Assembly: GCA_028293745.1 (NCBI GenBank)
Contig: JAQGOF010000224.1
Coordinates: forward strand, 1 to 43,218
Length of the DNA: 43,218 nt
Source: Gammaproteobacteria bacterium
GTDB taxonomy: Bacteria; Pseudomonadota; Gammaproteobacteria; Steroidobacterales; Steroidobacteraceae
Reading direction: 5' to 3'
Shown here: positions 19,188-27,123 of the stretch, piece after piece
How the letters are laid out: each line of letters begins with the position of its first letter
Position numbering within the stretch: position 1 is the stretch's first letter
Notes under the pieces: generated by a model
Databases searched by the model: none
What the model saw: the letters and a program-made list of their open reading frames with translations, nothing else
Told to the model about the DNA's origin: nothing
Translations under genes and position numbers: made by a program

Positions 19188-19220
19188 GACAGTATTGTCG
19201 AGATTGCAATGTCTTTTCAA
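19188..19220 (-). promoter_or_regulatory. candidate promoter and operator of the ABC importer operon
   Basis: Minus strand: TTGAAA (19220-19215), 18 bp, then AATACT (19196-19191) is a moderate promoter. The -10 is embedded in GACAGTATTGTC (19188-19199 on the plus strand), an imperfect palindrome close to the GATAATATTGTC site of the TonB receptor at 14.1 kb. Further half-sites follow: ATGTCTTTT at 19209-19217 and AGAAGACA at 19227-19234, the latter two forming an inverted pair. A shared regulator with the receptor is likely. Confidence 0.45.
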
Positions 19221-19255
19221 GCGCAAGAAGACAACTACTGGCCTGGGCAATCCGT

Positions 19256-19271
19256 GCCGGCCCGCGCCGGC
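19256..19271 (-). terminator. GC hairpin after the tandem-domain protein
   Basis: GCCGGC and GCCGGC pair around a four-base loop directly after the stop of the gene at 19280-20074. There is no U run, so this could be a weak terminator or only a stable stem separating it from the importer promoter. Confidence 0.25.
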
Positions 19272-19279
19272 CCCGGGGA

Positions 19280-20074
19280 TTACTGCGGGCCGTCGCGCGG
19301 CTGCAGCGCCTCCGCAATGGTGTTCTCGCTCTCGGTGCGGATCGTCTGCTTGATATCGCTGAACTGTTTCCACACGGGTTGATCCACCAGGGTTTTTCGC
19401 ACCTTGGCGATGATTTCCTCGCGCCGCCCAAAGGACTCCAGATTGCGGTAACGGAACACGAACAGAGAGTCCCAGGGACGTCCGACCGGGTAGCGATTCA
19501 TGTAGATCCGATAGCTCCCGAGGACGCCCTCCCGCATCCAACCTGTCACCTGGGGAATGACGTACGCATCCACGTACTTCCTGTATTGGTCGGCGGCGGA
19601 GTACTCGTAGGGTATGACGTAGTAAACACCGTCCTTTTCCGGACCGGGATCGTCTGCCTGCCCTTCCCAGGGAAGGTCCGCTGAAAACGTATCGATCGGC
19701 TTCGCGAGCCGGAGCCCGGCAGCGTTCAGTCCACCCGGCGTGGTTCGCTCGATCTGTACCCAGCGCAGCGTATCGGCGTAATTCGCGAAGCGCAGAATCG
19801 TCATCGCGTCCCAGGTATAAGCCGTCGTGAGCGGATTGAACAGGATCTGATAGCCGCTGAGTACTCCTTCGCGCTTCAGTTTCTCCAATCGCGCCAGCAT
19901 GTCTCGTTGCAGATACGTACGAAACGCGGGGCGGTTCGCAGGCTCGCTGCGATAGGCAATCAGGATGTGGGTGGGCCCGGTGGTCGGGGGAGACTGCGCA
20001 ACTGCAGAGGCCGTCACGATCAGTGCGACGGCCAGAAACCGGGCAGCAAACAGGGTCGATCTCGTAGTGTTCAT
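19280..20074 (-). CDS. secreted protein with two related alpha/beta repeats, function unknown
   Basis: A 264-residue protein with a clear signal peptide ending near SAVAQS. The mature part contains two similar units: GVLSGYQILFNPLTTAYTWD followed by AMTILRFANYADTLR, and GVLGSYRIYMNRYPVGRPWD followed by SLFVFRYRNLESF. Each is preceded by a helix rich in charged residues. This spacing resembles duplicated dimeric alpha/beta-barrel (NIPSNAP/EthD-like) domains, but I cannot assign a family with certainty. It starts four bases after the stop of the secreted hydrolase gene and must be cotranscribed with it. It may be a periplasmic partner or a small-molecule-binding protein of that pathway. Confidence 0.75.
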   Translation of the reverse strand: MNTTRSTLFAARFLAVALIVTASAVAQSPPTTGPTHILIAYRSEPANRPAFRTYLQRDMLARLEKLKREGVLSGYQILFNPLTTAYTWDAMTILRFANYADTLRWVQIERTTPGGLNAAGLRLAKPIDTFSADLPWEGQADDPGPEKDGVYYVIPYEYSAADQYRKYVDAYVIPQVTGWMREGVLGSYRIYMNRYPVGRPWDSLFVFRYRNLESFGRREEIIAKVRKTLVDQPVWKQFSDIKQTIRTESENTIAEALQPRDGPQ

Positions 20075-20078
20075 TGTT

Positions 20079-21718
20079 TCAGTGCACGTAGTCAGGATGA
20101 GAAGAAGGCTCCCACACGTCGGAGGCGGTCGCAGCCAACTCCCTGATGTTGGACCACATTCGCCCGCCGGGTACTAAAGGCTGACCCAGGAAGGCGGCCC
20201 TCGCGAAGGCAACCATGCGCACCGTGACCCGATCCTTCTCCTCGTCAGGCCACGTCTCAATGGGATGTCCGGCGCGCACGACCATCAATTCCTTCAAACC
20301 CTTCACGCGATTTATGGCATCGATGGAGCCTTCGACGCTGGACGCGTAATCCCACAGGCCGCGTCCGATGAAGAGCGCCGGCCACTTGCTGACGCTCGCG
20401 AGAATCGCCGAGCTCGGGAAGAAGACGATGTTGTACTCTTCTTGCGTCCCGGCGGTAAACAGGGGACGCAGCGAATCGCGCTCATCCGTCGGCGACGTGA
20501 GATAGCCGATGCCCGGTGTATAGTCAGCGACGTTCATGGCTGCCTTGATGTTCTTCAAGCCGACTGCGGGCCCGCATGAGATCACGGGCAGGTCGTAGTC
20601 GCAGGCCTTGTCAAAGTTGCGCGCCATTGCGAATCCGGTGGACATGGTGCCGCGGGAACTGCCCAGGAGAACCACCGGGATGTCGCCATTCCCGCCGGTC
20701 AGGAGATTCGCTGCCTCGAGGCCTTTGTGCTCTTCTCCCGCGGGAGTGAGCACCCGGATACCGGCTCCTGTCCTGAGATCGGCAATCACCTTGAGCAGGT
20801 CGCGCCCCTGCTGCACGGTGTTGGTGTCGCTGAAACCACCGGACACGCCCACACCCCGGCGGTCATAATTGAGCACATCGTAACCGGCGGCGTTGAATAC
20901 ATGCGCCATTTCGCGCCAGCTGCGCTCGCCGGAGGCGCCCGTAGTCTCGTCCGGGTAAACACGGTTCACAGTGTGGCCGGTAGCCGTGTCGAAGTAGTAC
21001 AGCTGGTTTTTCGGATCCTCGATTGCCACGATTCGTCCGCCGCCACCGGCTGTCATGACGATGAGCGCGCGCACCCTGCCACCCTTGCCATCGTCAATCC
21101 CCTGCCCCACCTGGTACCAGCCCCGCAACTTGATGTCGTCCATCCAGTTGAGCTTCACGCGCTCATACGGCTCCGGTGGCGCGGTGAACTCGACGGTGAA
21201 GGTATGGCTCTCGTCCTCTGCGATGCTTTCGCGATAGGGCGCCTTCGCAAAGAAGGCCGGGCGGCGGATCGTCTTCAGATCCACGTTAGGATTGTCGGAG
21301 TCGATCTTACCGAGCAGTAGGTATCGCGCCCCGAGCGGTGGTCGTGCTCCTTGTTGGGCGGGCGGCGCGCGAGGACGACCTTGTTGACCTTCTCAAAGCA
21401 GGTTTTGTCGAGCTTGCACTCGGCCCAGCGCTGCCTCAGCTTCTGATCCGTGAATTCGTCGACGTAGAAGTCGCCCTTGTATTTCGCAGGCGGGCGTTGT
21501 GCTGTGACCGTGAAGGGTATGCAGGTTGTGGGGCCCAGCTTGGTTGGCAGAAGATATCCGGGCAGCGTCAGGTCGCGATCAAACCCGGCGTGAGCCTGGC
21601 ATTCGGGCGCCGGCCCTGCTGCAGCAACGCTGGCCGCGCCGGCAGCGGCCGCACCGGTTTGACCGGCGACCCAGGAAATTGCGGTCAGCAGATAGACAGC
21701 CCGTGCTTTGGTTACCAT
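20079..21718 (-). pseudogene. secreted alpha/beta hydrolase, frameshifted copy
   Basis: A signal-bearing alpha/beta hydrolase of about 545 residues, paralogous over its whole length to the intact gene at 28689-30422. The N-terminal part (LTLPGYLLPTKLGPTTC, KGDFYVDEFTDQKLR, ARRPPNKEHD) reads in one frame. The rest (YLLLGKIDS, VDLKTIRRPAFFAKAPY, nucleophile elbow LLGSSRGTM, RAGHPIETWPDEEK to the end) is in another. The paralogue shows how they join: the break is at a run of four C on the plus strand (21329-21332), one base short. The fold suggests an ester or amide hydrolase with Ser in GSSRG and a late His; substrate unknown. It precedes the tandem-domain protein in an operon and is divergent from luxR by 45 bp. 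Confidence 0.82.
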
Positions 21719-21763
21719 GTCAGTGATTGATCCCTCGCGCGATATCGGCGGAAACCTGCTCGA

Positions 21764-22513
21764 ATGCATACACAACAGACCATCGTAGCGAACATCATCC
21801 ATGCCATCGGTGAACCGGACTTCATGGCCATCACCGCGGAGTCGATTCGACGTTACATCGCGTTCGAGCTCGTAGCGATCGTGGCACACCGGCACAACAG
21901 CCAGCCGGCTCTCCTGTTCGATAACTTTGCCGTGGCCGGTGGACACCGCGGGATGGAGAATTACATTGATGTCACATACGCCGTCAACCCAATTCTTGTT
22001 AAGGCGGCGCGCCAGCGAGGCGCGTTCCGCGCGCGGGACTTCACCATTCGGGATACCGACATCGACGCTAACCTCGCGTCCTACCTGGTGAAATCCGCGG
22101 ACGAAGAGCTCGGCTTCCGCACCGTCGGATGGCCTGAGCGACTGGAGGAAATCGGCTTGTATTTCAAGTCAGGAGCCGGGATGGTCGAATTGAGTCTGTA
22201 TCGGCAGCGCGGGCCCCGTGCGCTCGACTGCGCGACGCTGCGAGAGCTGGAACAACTGCGGACACCGCTCGCGGCGGCCTTCGACAAACACGCAACGCTG
22301 GCGCCGCAAGCTGCCTCTTCCGTGTCAATGTTGTCGGCCCGGGAGATACAGATTACCGAGTTGCTTCTGCAGGGTTGCGGCTCGCCGCAGATCGCGGCCA
22401 GCCTTGGCATCAGCCGCCATACCGTCAAGGACCACCGCAAGCGGATATTCCGCAAGCTCGGGATCGGCACGCTCGCCCAATTGTTCGCCCTGTTCAGACG
22501 CTTCGAGCCGTAA
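21764..22513 (+). CDS. LuxR-family transcriptional regulator
   Basis: A 249-residue regulator with a C-terminal LuxR/FixJ helix-turn-helix at about 188-245 (SAREIQITELLLQGCGSPQI, SLGISRHTVKDHRKRIFRKL). The N-terminal 170 residues form an unrecognised sensory domain, neither a receiver (no phosphorylatable Asp pattern) nor an obvious acyl-homoserine-lactone domain. It is transcribed divergently from the secreted hydrolase with only 45 bp between starts, and is followed on the same strand by the aminotransferase and dehydratase genes. It could therefore control both directions. A GC hairpin with a 6-bp stem (22529-22543) lies after its stop, without a U run. Confidence 0.88.
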   Translation: MHTQQTIVANIIHAIGEPDFMAITAESIRRYIAFELVAIVAHRHNSQPALLFDNFAVAGGHRGMENYIDVTYAVNPILVKAARQRGAFRARDFTIRDTDIDANLASYLVKSADEELGFRTVGWPERLEEIGLYFKSGAGMVELSLYRQRGPRALDCATLRELEQLRTPLAAAFDKHATLAPQAASSVSMLSAREIQITELLLQGCGSPQIAASLGISRHTVKDHRKRIFRKLGIGTLAQLFALFRRFEP

Positions 22514-22600
22514 GCTTCGGAACCTGCCCCCTCCCGGGGAGGGATGGCGCCGGTGGCCGAGTGAGGGCATGCTGGCTGGACCAACAAGCTGGGGAACAGC

Positions 22601-23701
22601 ATGCGTTACGCCCGGATGCCGATTGAAGTCGAGTCGCCCGAGGAGTACGGCTACGGACGCATCCGTTACAACCTTGCCGAGAGCTCGGTTGCCGATCGCA
22701 GCCTGTCGGATCTGAATCTATCGATTCCGGACCTGACCCTGCTGTATGGCGAGCATCGCGGCAATGAAGGCCTGCGCGCTCTCATTGCAACGGAGGCGCC
22801 AGGGCTCGTGGCCGCGGATGTCCTGATTACGAGCGGTGCCGCTGGCGCCTTGTTCATCATCGCCACTGCGCTGCTGCATCCTCAGGACCACCTGGTGGTG
22901 CTGCGGCCCAACTATGCGACGAATCTCGAAACGCCACGCGCCATAGGCTGCGCGGTCACGCATATCGACCTTACCTTCGAGGAAGGTTTCAAGATAGATT
23001 TCGATAAGTTGGCAGCCGCGGTCACGACGCACACGAGACTCATCAGCGTCACATGCCCGCACAATCCCACAGGCGTCATGTACAGCGAGAGCGAACTGCG
23101 CCTGCTCGTTGAGCTGGCGAGAAAAACCGGGTGTTATCTTCTGGTTGATGAAACCTACCGTGACCTGTCGTACGGCACATCGTTGCCACTTGCGGCATCG
23201 CTTGCCGCACATGTCATCAGTGTCTCGTCCCTGTCGAAGGCTTATGGTGTTCCGGGTCTTCGACTCGGGTGGTTGATTACGAAGGACCCGCGGCTGCAGG
23301 AGCTGTTTCTGGCAGCCAAGGAGCAGATTAGCATCTGCGGCAGCGTGATCGACGAGTGGGTAGCGCACAGGATCCTGGTAGAGCGGACCCGCATTCTCGA
23401 GCCAATACGTGCAGAAATGCGCCGCCGGCTCAAAGTTGTGAGTGAATGGATCGCCGGGGAGGAATTGCTCGAGTGGGTACCGCCGCAGGGGGGTGTTGTC
23501 TGCTTTCCCCGCATGCGCGGTCACAACGCTGAGCGCGCAGCCGCGTTCTACCGGCAACTCACGGAAACACACGGTACTCATGTCGGCCCGGGGCACTGGT
23601 TCGAGATGCCCGATACATACTTCCGGCTCGGTTACGGATGGCCGGCGAGCCGGGACCTCGAATGCGGTCTCGAGGCCATCTCGGCCGCCTTGCGGGCCTG
23701 A
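22601..23701 (+). CDS. PLP-dependent class I/II aminotransferase
   Basis: A 366-residue fold-type I PLP enzyme. The Schiff-base lysine is Lys213 in SLSKAYGVPGLRLGW. Asn155 (HNPTG) and Asp183 (VDETY) bind the cofactor, and YGEHRGNEGLR at about 49-59 forms the usual N-terminal lobe. It should move an amino group between an amino acid and a keto acid; some relatives instead perform beta-elimination or cyclisation. GGGGA six bases before the ATG supports the start. It lies between luxR and a threonine/serine dehydratase-like gene on the same strand with short gaps. The set probably degrades an amino acid, perhaps a hydroxylated one. Confidence 0.9.
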   Translation: MRYARMPIEVESPEEYGYGRIRYNLAESSVADRSLSDLNLSIPDLTLLYGEHRGNEGLRALIATEAPGLVAADVLITSGAAGALFIIATALLHPQDHLVVLRPNYATNLETPRAIGCAVTHIDLTFEEGFKIDFDKLAAAVTTHTRLISVTCPHNPTGVMYSESELRLLVELARKTGCYLLVDETYRDLSYGTSLPLAASLAAHVISVSSLSKAYGVPGLRLGWLITKDPRLQELFLAAKEQISICGSVIDEWVAHRILVERTRILEPIRAEMRRRLKVVSEWIAGEELLEWVPPQGGVVCFPRMRGHNAERAAAFYRQLTETHGTHVGPGHWFEMPDTYFRLGYGWPASRDLECGLEAISAALRA

Positions 23702-23767
23702 GCTCTTTACAACCGATGGGCCCACGGGCCTAATCTTTCTGCGCAGTCCATGCAGGAGCCTGTCAAA

Positions 23768-24736
23768 ATGACCACGATGTCGTTGTTCGAAAGAATCAAA
23801 CGGGCCCACAGCGCAATCAGGCCGCAGGTGTCCGTCACGCCTCTTGAGCGCAGCCGCCCGCTGTCCAATGCACTTGGGTGTGAGGTTCTGCTCAAATCGG
23901 AGCACCTGCAACCCACGGGCACGTTCAAGATCCGCGGTGCCACCAACAAGATTCATGTTCTCGGGGAAAGCGGCCGGCGTACGGGCGTGATCACCGCTTC
24001 GACCGGCAACCATGGGCAAGCAGTTGCCCGCGCGGGCGCGCTCGCAGGTGTACCCGTAACCGTGTATGTCGCAGCCTCCACTGCGCGATCGAAGATGGAG
24101 GCAATCAAAGAACTGGGCGCCGAGCTGGTCGTCGTGGAGGGAAATCCTCTTGCTGCGGAGCTGCAGGCACGCAGCCGGGCCGCGGAAGAGAGGCGACCCT
24201 ACATCTCTCCCTACAATGACCTCGATGTCGTGGCCGGTCAGGGCACGCTCGGGATGGAATTGATCGAGCAGGCACCGCAGCTCGATGCGGTGTTCATCTC
24301 GGTCGGCGGCGGCGGATTGATTGGCGGAACCGGCACCGCGATCAAGAATCTGCGCCCGCAGACGCGCGTGGTGGGCGTCTGGCCTGAAAACTCTGCCTGT
24401 CTGTTGAAAGCGCTCGAGGCAGGCCAGATCATTGATGTGCCGGAAAGCCCGACGCTGTCGGATAGCACCGCCGGTGCCGTGGAGCCTGGATCGGTGACTT
24501 TTCCCATCTGCCAGTCGGTCATCGATCAGACCATGACCGTCAAGGAGTCTGAGACTGCTGCCGCGATGCGCAACCTCGCCGCGGCGGAACATTGGATCGT
24601 GGAAGGTTCCGCTGGCGTGGCGCTGGCCGGGCTGATCAAGGTGGCCGATGCCTACAGGGGCAAGAAGGTTGCGGTAGTGTTGTGCGGCCGGAATATTGCA
24701 CTCGAGACATTTCTCGCGGCGATCGGCACAGCGTGA
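23768..24736 (+). CDS. threonine/serine dehydratase-family PLP enzyme
   Basis: A 322-residue fold-type II PLP enzyme. Lys54 in GTFKIRGATN is the cofactor lysine. STGNHGQAVA, the phosphate-binding glycine loop SVGGGGLIGG and the C-terminal LCGRNI complete the active site. Enzymes of this group deaminate L-threonine or L-serine, or act on 3-hydroxyaspartate, to give keto acids and ammonia; no ACT-type regulatory domain follows, so this is the catabolic or racemase-like short form. The ATG at 23768 is chosen because GGAG lies nine bases upstream; an ATG at 23750 is also in frame. Together with the aminotransferase it points to catabolism of beta-hydroxy amino acids. Confidence 0.9.
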   Translation: MTTMSLFERIKRAHSAIRPQVSVTPLERSRPLSNALGCEVLLKSEHLQPTGTFKIRGATNKIHVLGESGRRTGVITASTGNHGQAVARAGALAGVPVTVYVAASTARSKMEAIKELGAELVVVEGNPLAAELQARSRAAEERRPYISPYNDLDVVAGQGTLGMELIEQAPQLDAVFISVGGGGLIGGTGTAIKNLRPQTRVVGVWPENSACLLKALEAGQIIDVPESPTLSDSTAGAVEPGSVTFPICQSVIDQTMTVKESETAAAMRNLAAAEHWIVEGSAGVALAGLIKVADAYRGKKVAVVLCGRNIALETFLAAIGTA

Positions 24737-24762
24737 GATGACTCGCACGATGTCGGCCGGCC

Positions 24763-25992
24763 TCAGAAGCGGGTCGGCCGTTTCTCAACAGTGGCGAACA
24801 CGATGCAGACCGGGCTGCCACTGTGCACAGCCGCGCCGGCGGGACTCAGACCACCGTCCTGTTCATTGACCCGGAATGGGACGATGCTGTCACTCTCCTC
24901 GTTGGCGACGAACAGGAAGCGGCCCGCGGGATCCAGACCGAAGAATCGCGGTGTCCTGCCCTGCGAATCCGTCCAGCCCGCAGGTGTCAGGCGCCCGTCG
25001 TTCTGATTGATCGAGAAGGCGGCGACACTGTCGTAGCCCCGATTGGAGGCGTAGAGAAATCTGCCGTCGCGCGACACGGCAACTTCGGCGGCGCGGCTAT
25101 TGCCGACAAACGTGTCAGGGAGTGTTGCTAGTACCTGAAATGGAGCAAGCCGCCCGGTTGTTGGGTCGAAATGACAGGCAGTCACTGTCGAGTCGAGCTC
25201 GCCCACGACGTAGGCGAACGAATTGGCGGGATGAAAGGCCACGTGCCTCGGACCGGACCCATCACGCGACCGGGGAGTGCCGGCATCAACCTGCTCCAAC
25301 TTGCCGGCCTCGGCGTCGATGCGGAACGTGAATACCTGGTCGAGTCCCTTGTCGGGCACGATGACAAAGCGCCCGGATGGATCGAATTCGACCTGGTGGG
25401 GTTTCGAGAAGGGTTGCTCGATCCGATGCGGGCCGATCTGGCCGGTCAGGGTAATCTGGTCTGCCAGCCCGCCGACCGAGCCATCGGGATTGCGTGCCAG
25501 CAGCACGACACTGGACGAAATGTGATTGGCAACGACAATGAAGCGGTTGGTCGGGTCAATGGCGAGATGCACGGGGTTTTTGCCAAACGTGCCGGCGCTG
25601 TTGATAAAGGTCAGTTTGCCGGTCGCGGGCTCGATGCGGAACGCACTGATATCACTGAGATCGCCGTGCACCGCATACAGAAACTGGTGTGTGCGGTCGA
25701 AGGCCAGATAGGCGGGGTTGGCCAGCCCCGACACGAGCTGCAGGTGAGTCCAACGCCCGGTGGCCGAATCCTCCCGATATACATTGATGCCGTCTCCCCG
25801 AGCATTGCGCTCTCGCGTCGTACGTGAGCCTACATATCCAAAACAGTTAGACGGCTCGTGCATATCAGCGTGCGCCTCGTGCGGCGTCGATCGGGCGGAT
25901 GCCGGGTAGCGGCCGCTGTCGGCCAGCGCACCGCCGGCGACTGCTGCAGCGGCTCGGAGAAACCAACGTCGTGTGCTCCACCTATATTGCAT
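24763..25992 (-). CDS. Tat-exported lactonase-family beta-propeller protein
   Basis: A 409-residue protein with a twin-arginine signal (STRRWFLRAAAAVAGGAL) and a seven-bladed propeller of the 6-phosphogluconolactonase/YbhE family. Repeated blade units are visible as AYLAFDRTHQFLYAV, VHLAIDPTNRFIVVAN, HQVEFDPSGRFVIVPD, HVAFHPANSFAYVV, VAVSRDGRFLYASNRG and FFGLDPAGRFLFVANE. Exported members are thought to hydrolyse lactones, though many are uncharacterised. The ATG at 25992 gives the Tat N-terminus but has no clear ribosome-binding site. It is divergent from the second gntR gene (111 bp gap) and convergent with the dehydratase, so it may be a target of that GntR. Confidence 0.88.
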   Translation of the reverse strand: MQYRWSTRRWFLRAAAAVAGGALADSGRYPASARSTPHEAHADMHEPSNCFGYVGSRTTRERNARGDGINVYREDSATGRWTHLQLVSGLANPAYLAFDRTHQFLYAVHGDLSDISAFRIEPATGKLTFINSAGTFGKNPVHLAIDPTNRFIVVANHISSSVVLLARNPDGSVGGLADQITLTGQIGPHRIEQPFSKPHQVEFDPSGRFVIVPDKGLDQVFTFRIDAEAGKLEQVDAGTPRSRDGSGPRHVAFHPANSFAYVVGELDSTVTACHFDPTTGRLAPFQVLATLPDTFVGNSRAAEVAVSRDGRFLYASNRGYDSVAAFSINQNDGRLTPAGWTDSQGRTPRFFGLDPAGRFLFVANEESDSIVPFRVNEQDGGLSPAGAAVHSGSPVCIVFATVEKRPTRF

Positions 25993-26103
25993 TTTGTGAT
26001 AACATACTGCAGTAGTAGGGCGTAACGCAACGCAGTCGCCTATCGTCCGTTGCTGTGCCAGGCGCTGCCGACGGGGCGAGCGCCAGGTACGAAGGAATGA
26101 TCC

Positions 26104-27024
26104 ATGGCGAGAAGCAGTCTCACCGCACAACTCGCGGCGCAGATCCTCGATCACATCCGCGCCAACGACTTGCCTCGCGGCCAGCACCTCCCCAGCCAGG
26201 CCCTGGCGGACGCCTGCCGTGTTTCACGGGCGCCGATCAACTCGGCCTTCAAATTCCTGCGGAACCTGGGGGTCGTGCGCTTCGAGTCGAACCGCGGCTA
26301 CTTCCTCGCCGCGGATGCGAACGAGCTCGCGGCGCTGAAGCTGCTCGCGAACGAGGAAGGTGACGAGGACGATGCGTATTTCGAGATTGCCGAAGACCGC
26401 CTGTCCGGCAAGCTGCCAGCGCAGGTGACGGAGAGCGAGTTGATGCGGCTTTACCGGCTGCCCCGCAGCCGGCTGGTGCGCATTCTCAGCAAGATCGCCC
26501 AGGAAGGCTGGATTGAGCGGCTCCCGGGGCACGGTTGGGAGTTCCGCCCCACTCTCACCGACCGTAAGAGTTACGAGGCCGGATATCGATTTCGGGCCAG
26601 CATCGAATCCGCTGCGGTCCTCGAGCCGGGTTTCAGGATAGATCGCGATGCGTTCCGCGCGGCGCGTGAACAACAGCAGGCGTTGCTCGAGGCAGACCTG
26701 AAAAAGCTGTCGCGCGCGCGGCTGTTCAGGATCAACACCGAGCTGCACGAGACGATTGTTGCGTGCAGCGGCAATGAGTTCTTTTTGGACGCCCTCAAAC
26801 GTGTCAACCGCTTGCGACGCCTGATCGAATACCGGGTCACGGTGGACCGATCCCGGCTGAACCGGCAGTGCCGCGAGCACCTGAAGATCCTCGACCTTCT
26901 CGAAGCAGGCAACGTCACTGCGGCTTCCGCCTTCCTGCGCGAGCATATCGAAGGGGCCAACACCCTGAAGTCGCCCGGCGTCGAGCCACTGCCGGGCGCC
27001 AGGAGGAAGAAAAATCCGGCCTGA
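26104..27024 (+). CDS. GntR/FCD-family regulator with two winged-helix domains (second copy)
   Basis: A 306-residue paralogue of the regulator at 10734. The first winged helix is at about 5-70 (LPSQALADACRVSRAPINSA, SNRGYFLA), the second at about 92-150 (SELMRLYRLPRSRLVRILSK, PGHGWEFR), and an FCD-like helical domain with LHETIVACSGNEFF follows. The C-terminus is basic (GARRKKNPA). AAGGA eight bases before the ATG supports the start. It is divergent from the lactonase gene and is followed after 99 bp by the dehydrogenase-cupin pair, both likely targets. The ligand is unknown; FCD domains usually bind small carboxylic acids, often through a metal. Confidence 0.9.
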   Translation: MARSSLTAQLAAQILDHIRANDLPRGQHLPSQALADACRVSRAPINSAFKFLRNLGVVRFESNRGYFLAADANELAALKLLANEEGDEDDAYFEIAEDRLSGKLPAQVTESELMRLYRLPRSRLVRILSKIAQEGWIERLPGHGWEFRPTLTDRKSYEAGYRFRASIESAAVLEPGFRIDRDAFRAAREQQQALLEADLKKLSRARLFRINTELHETIVACSGNEFFLDALKRVNRLRRLIEYRVTVDRSRLNRQCREHLKILDLLEAGNVTAASAFLREHIEGANTLKSPGVEPLPGARRKKNPA

Positions 27025-27123
27025 AGATTCGCTCACGCCTCGATTGTCGTTGATAATTACATTATGCAATCGGCTCATTCTTCCACACATCCTGCGGCGC
27101 TTCTCCAAGGAGGCACGACACCC

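Noticed and set aside
22718..24748. 676-codon open frame on the minus strand opposite the aminotransferase and dehydratase genes
   Set aside because: It is the antisense of two clear PLP enzymes, Arg/His/Gln-rich with no domain pattern, and has no ribosome-binding site; a by-product of high GC.
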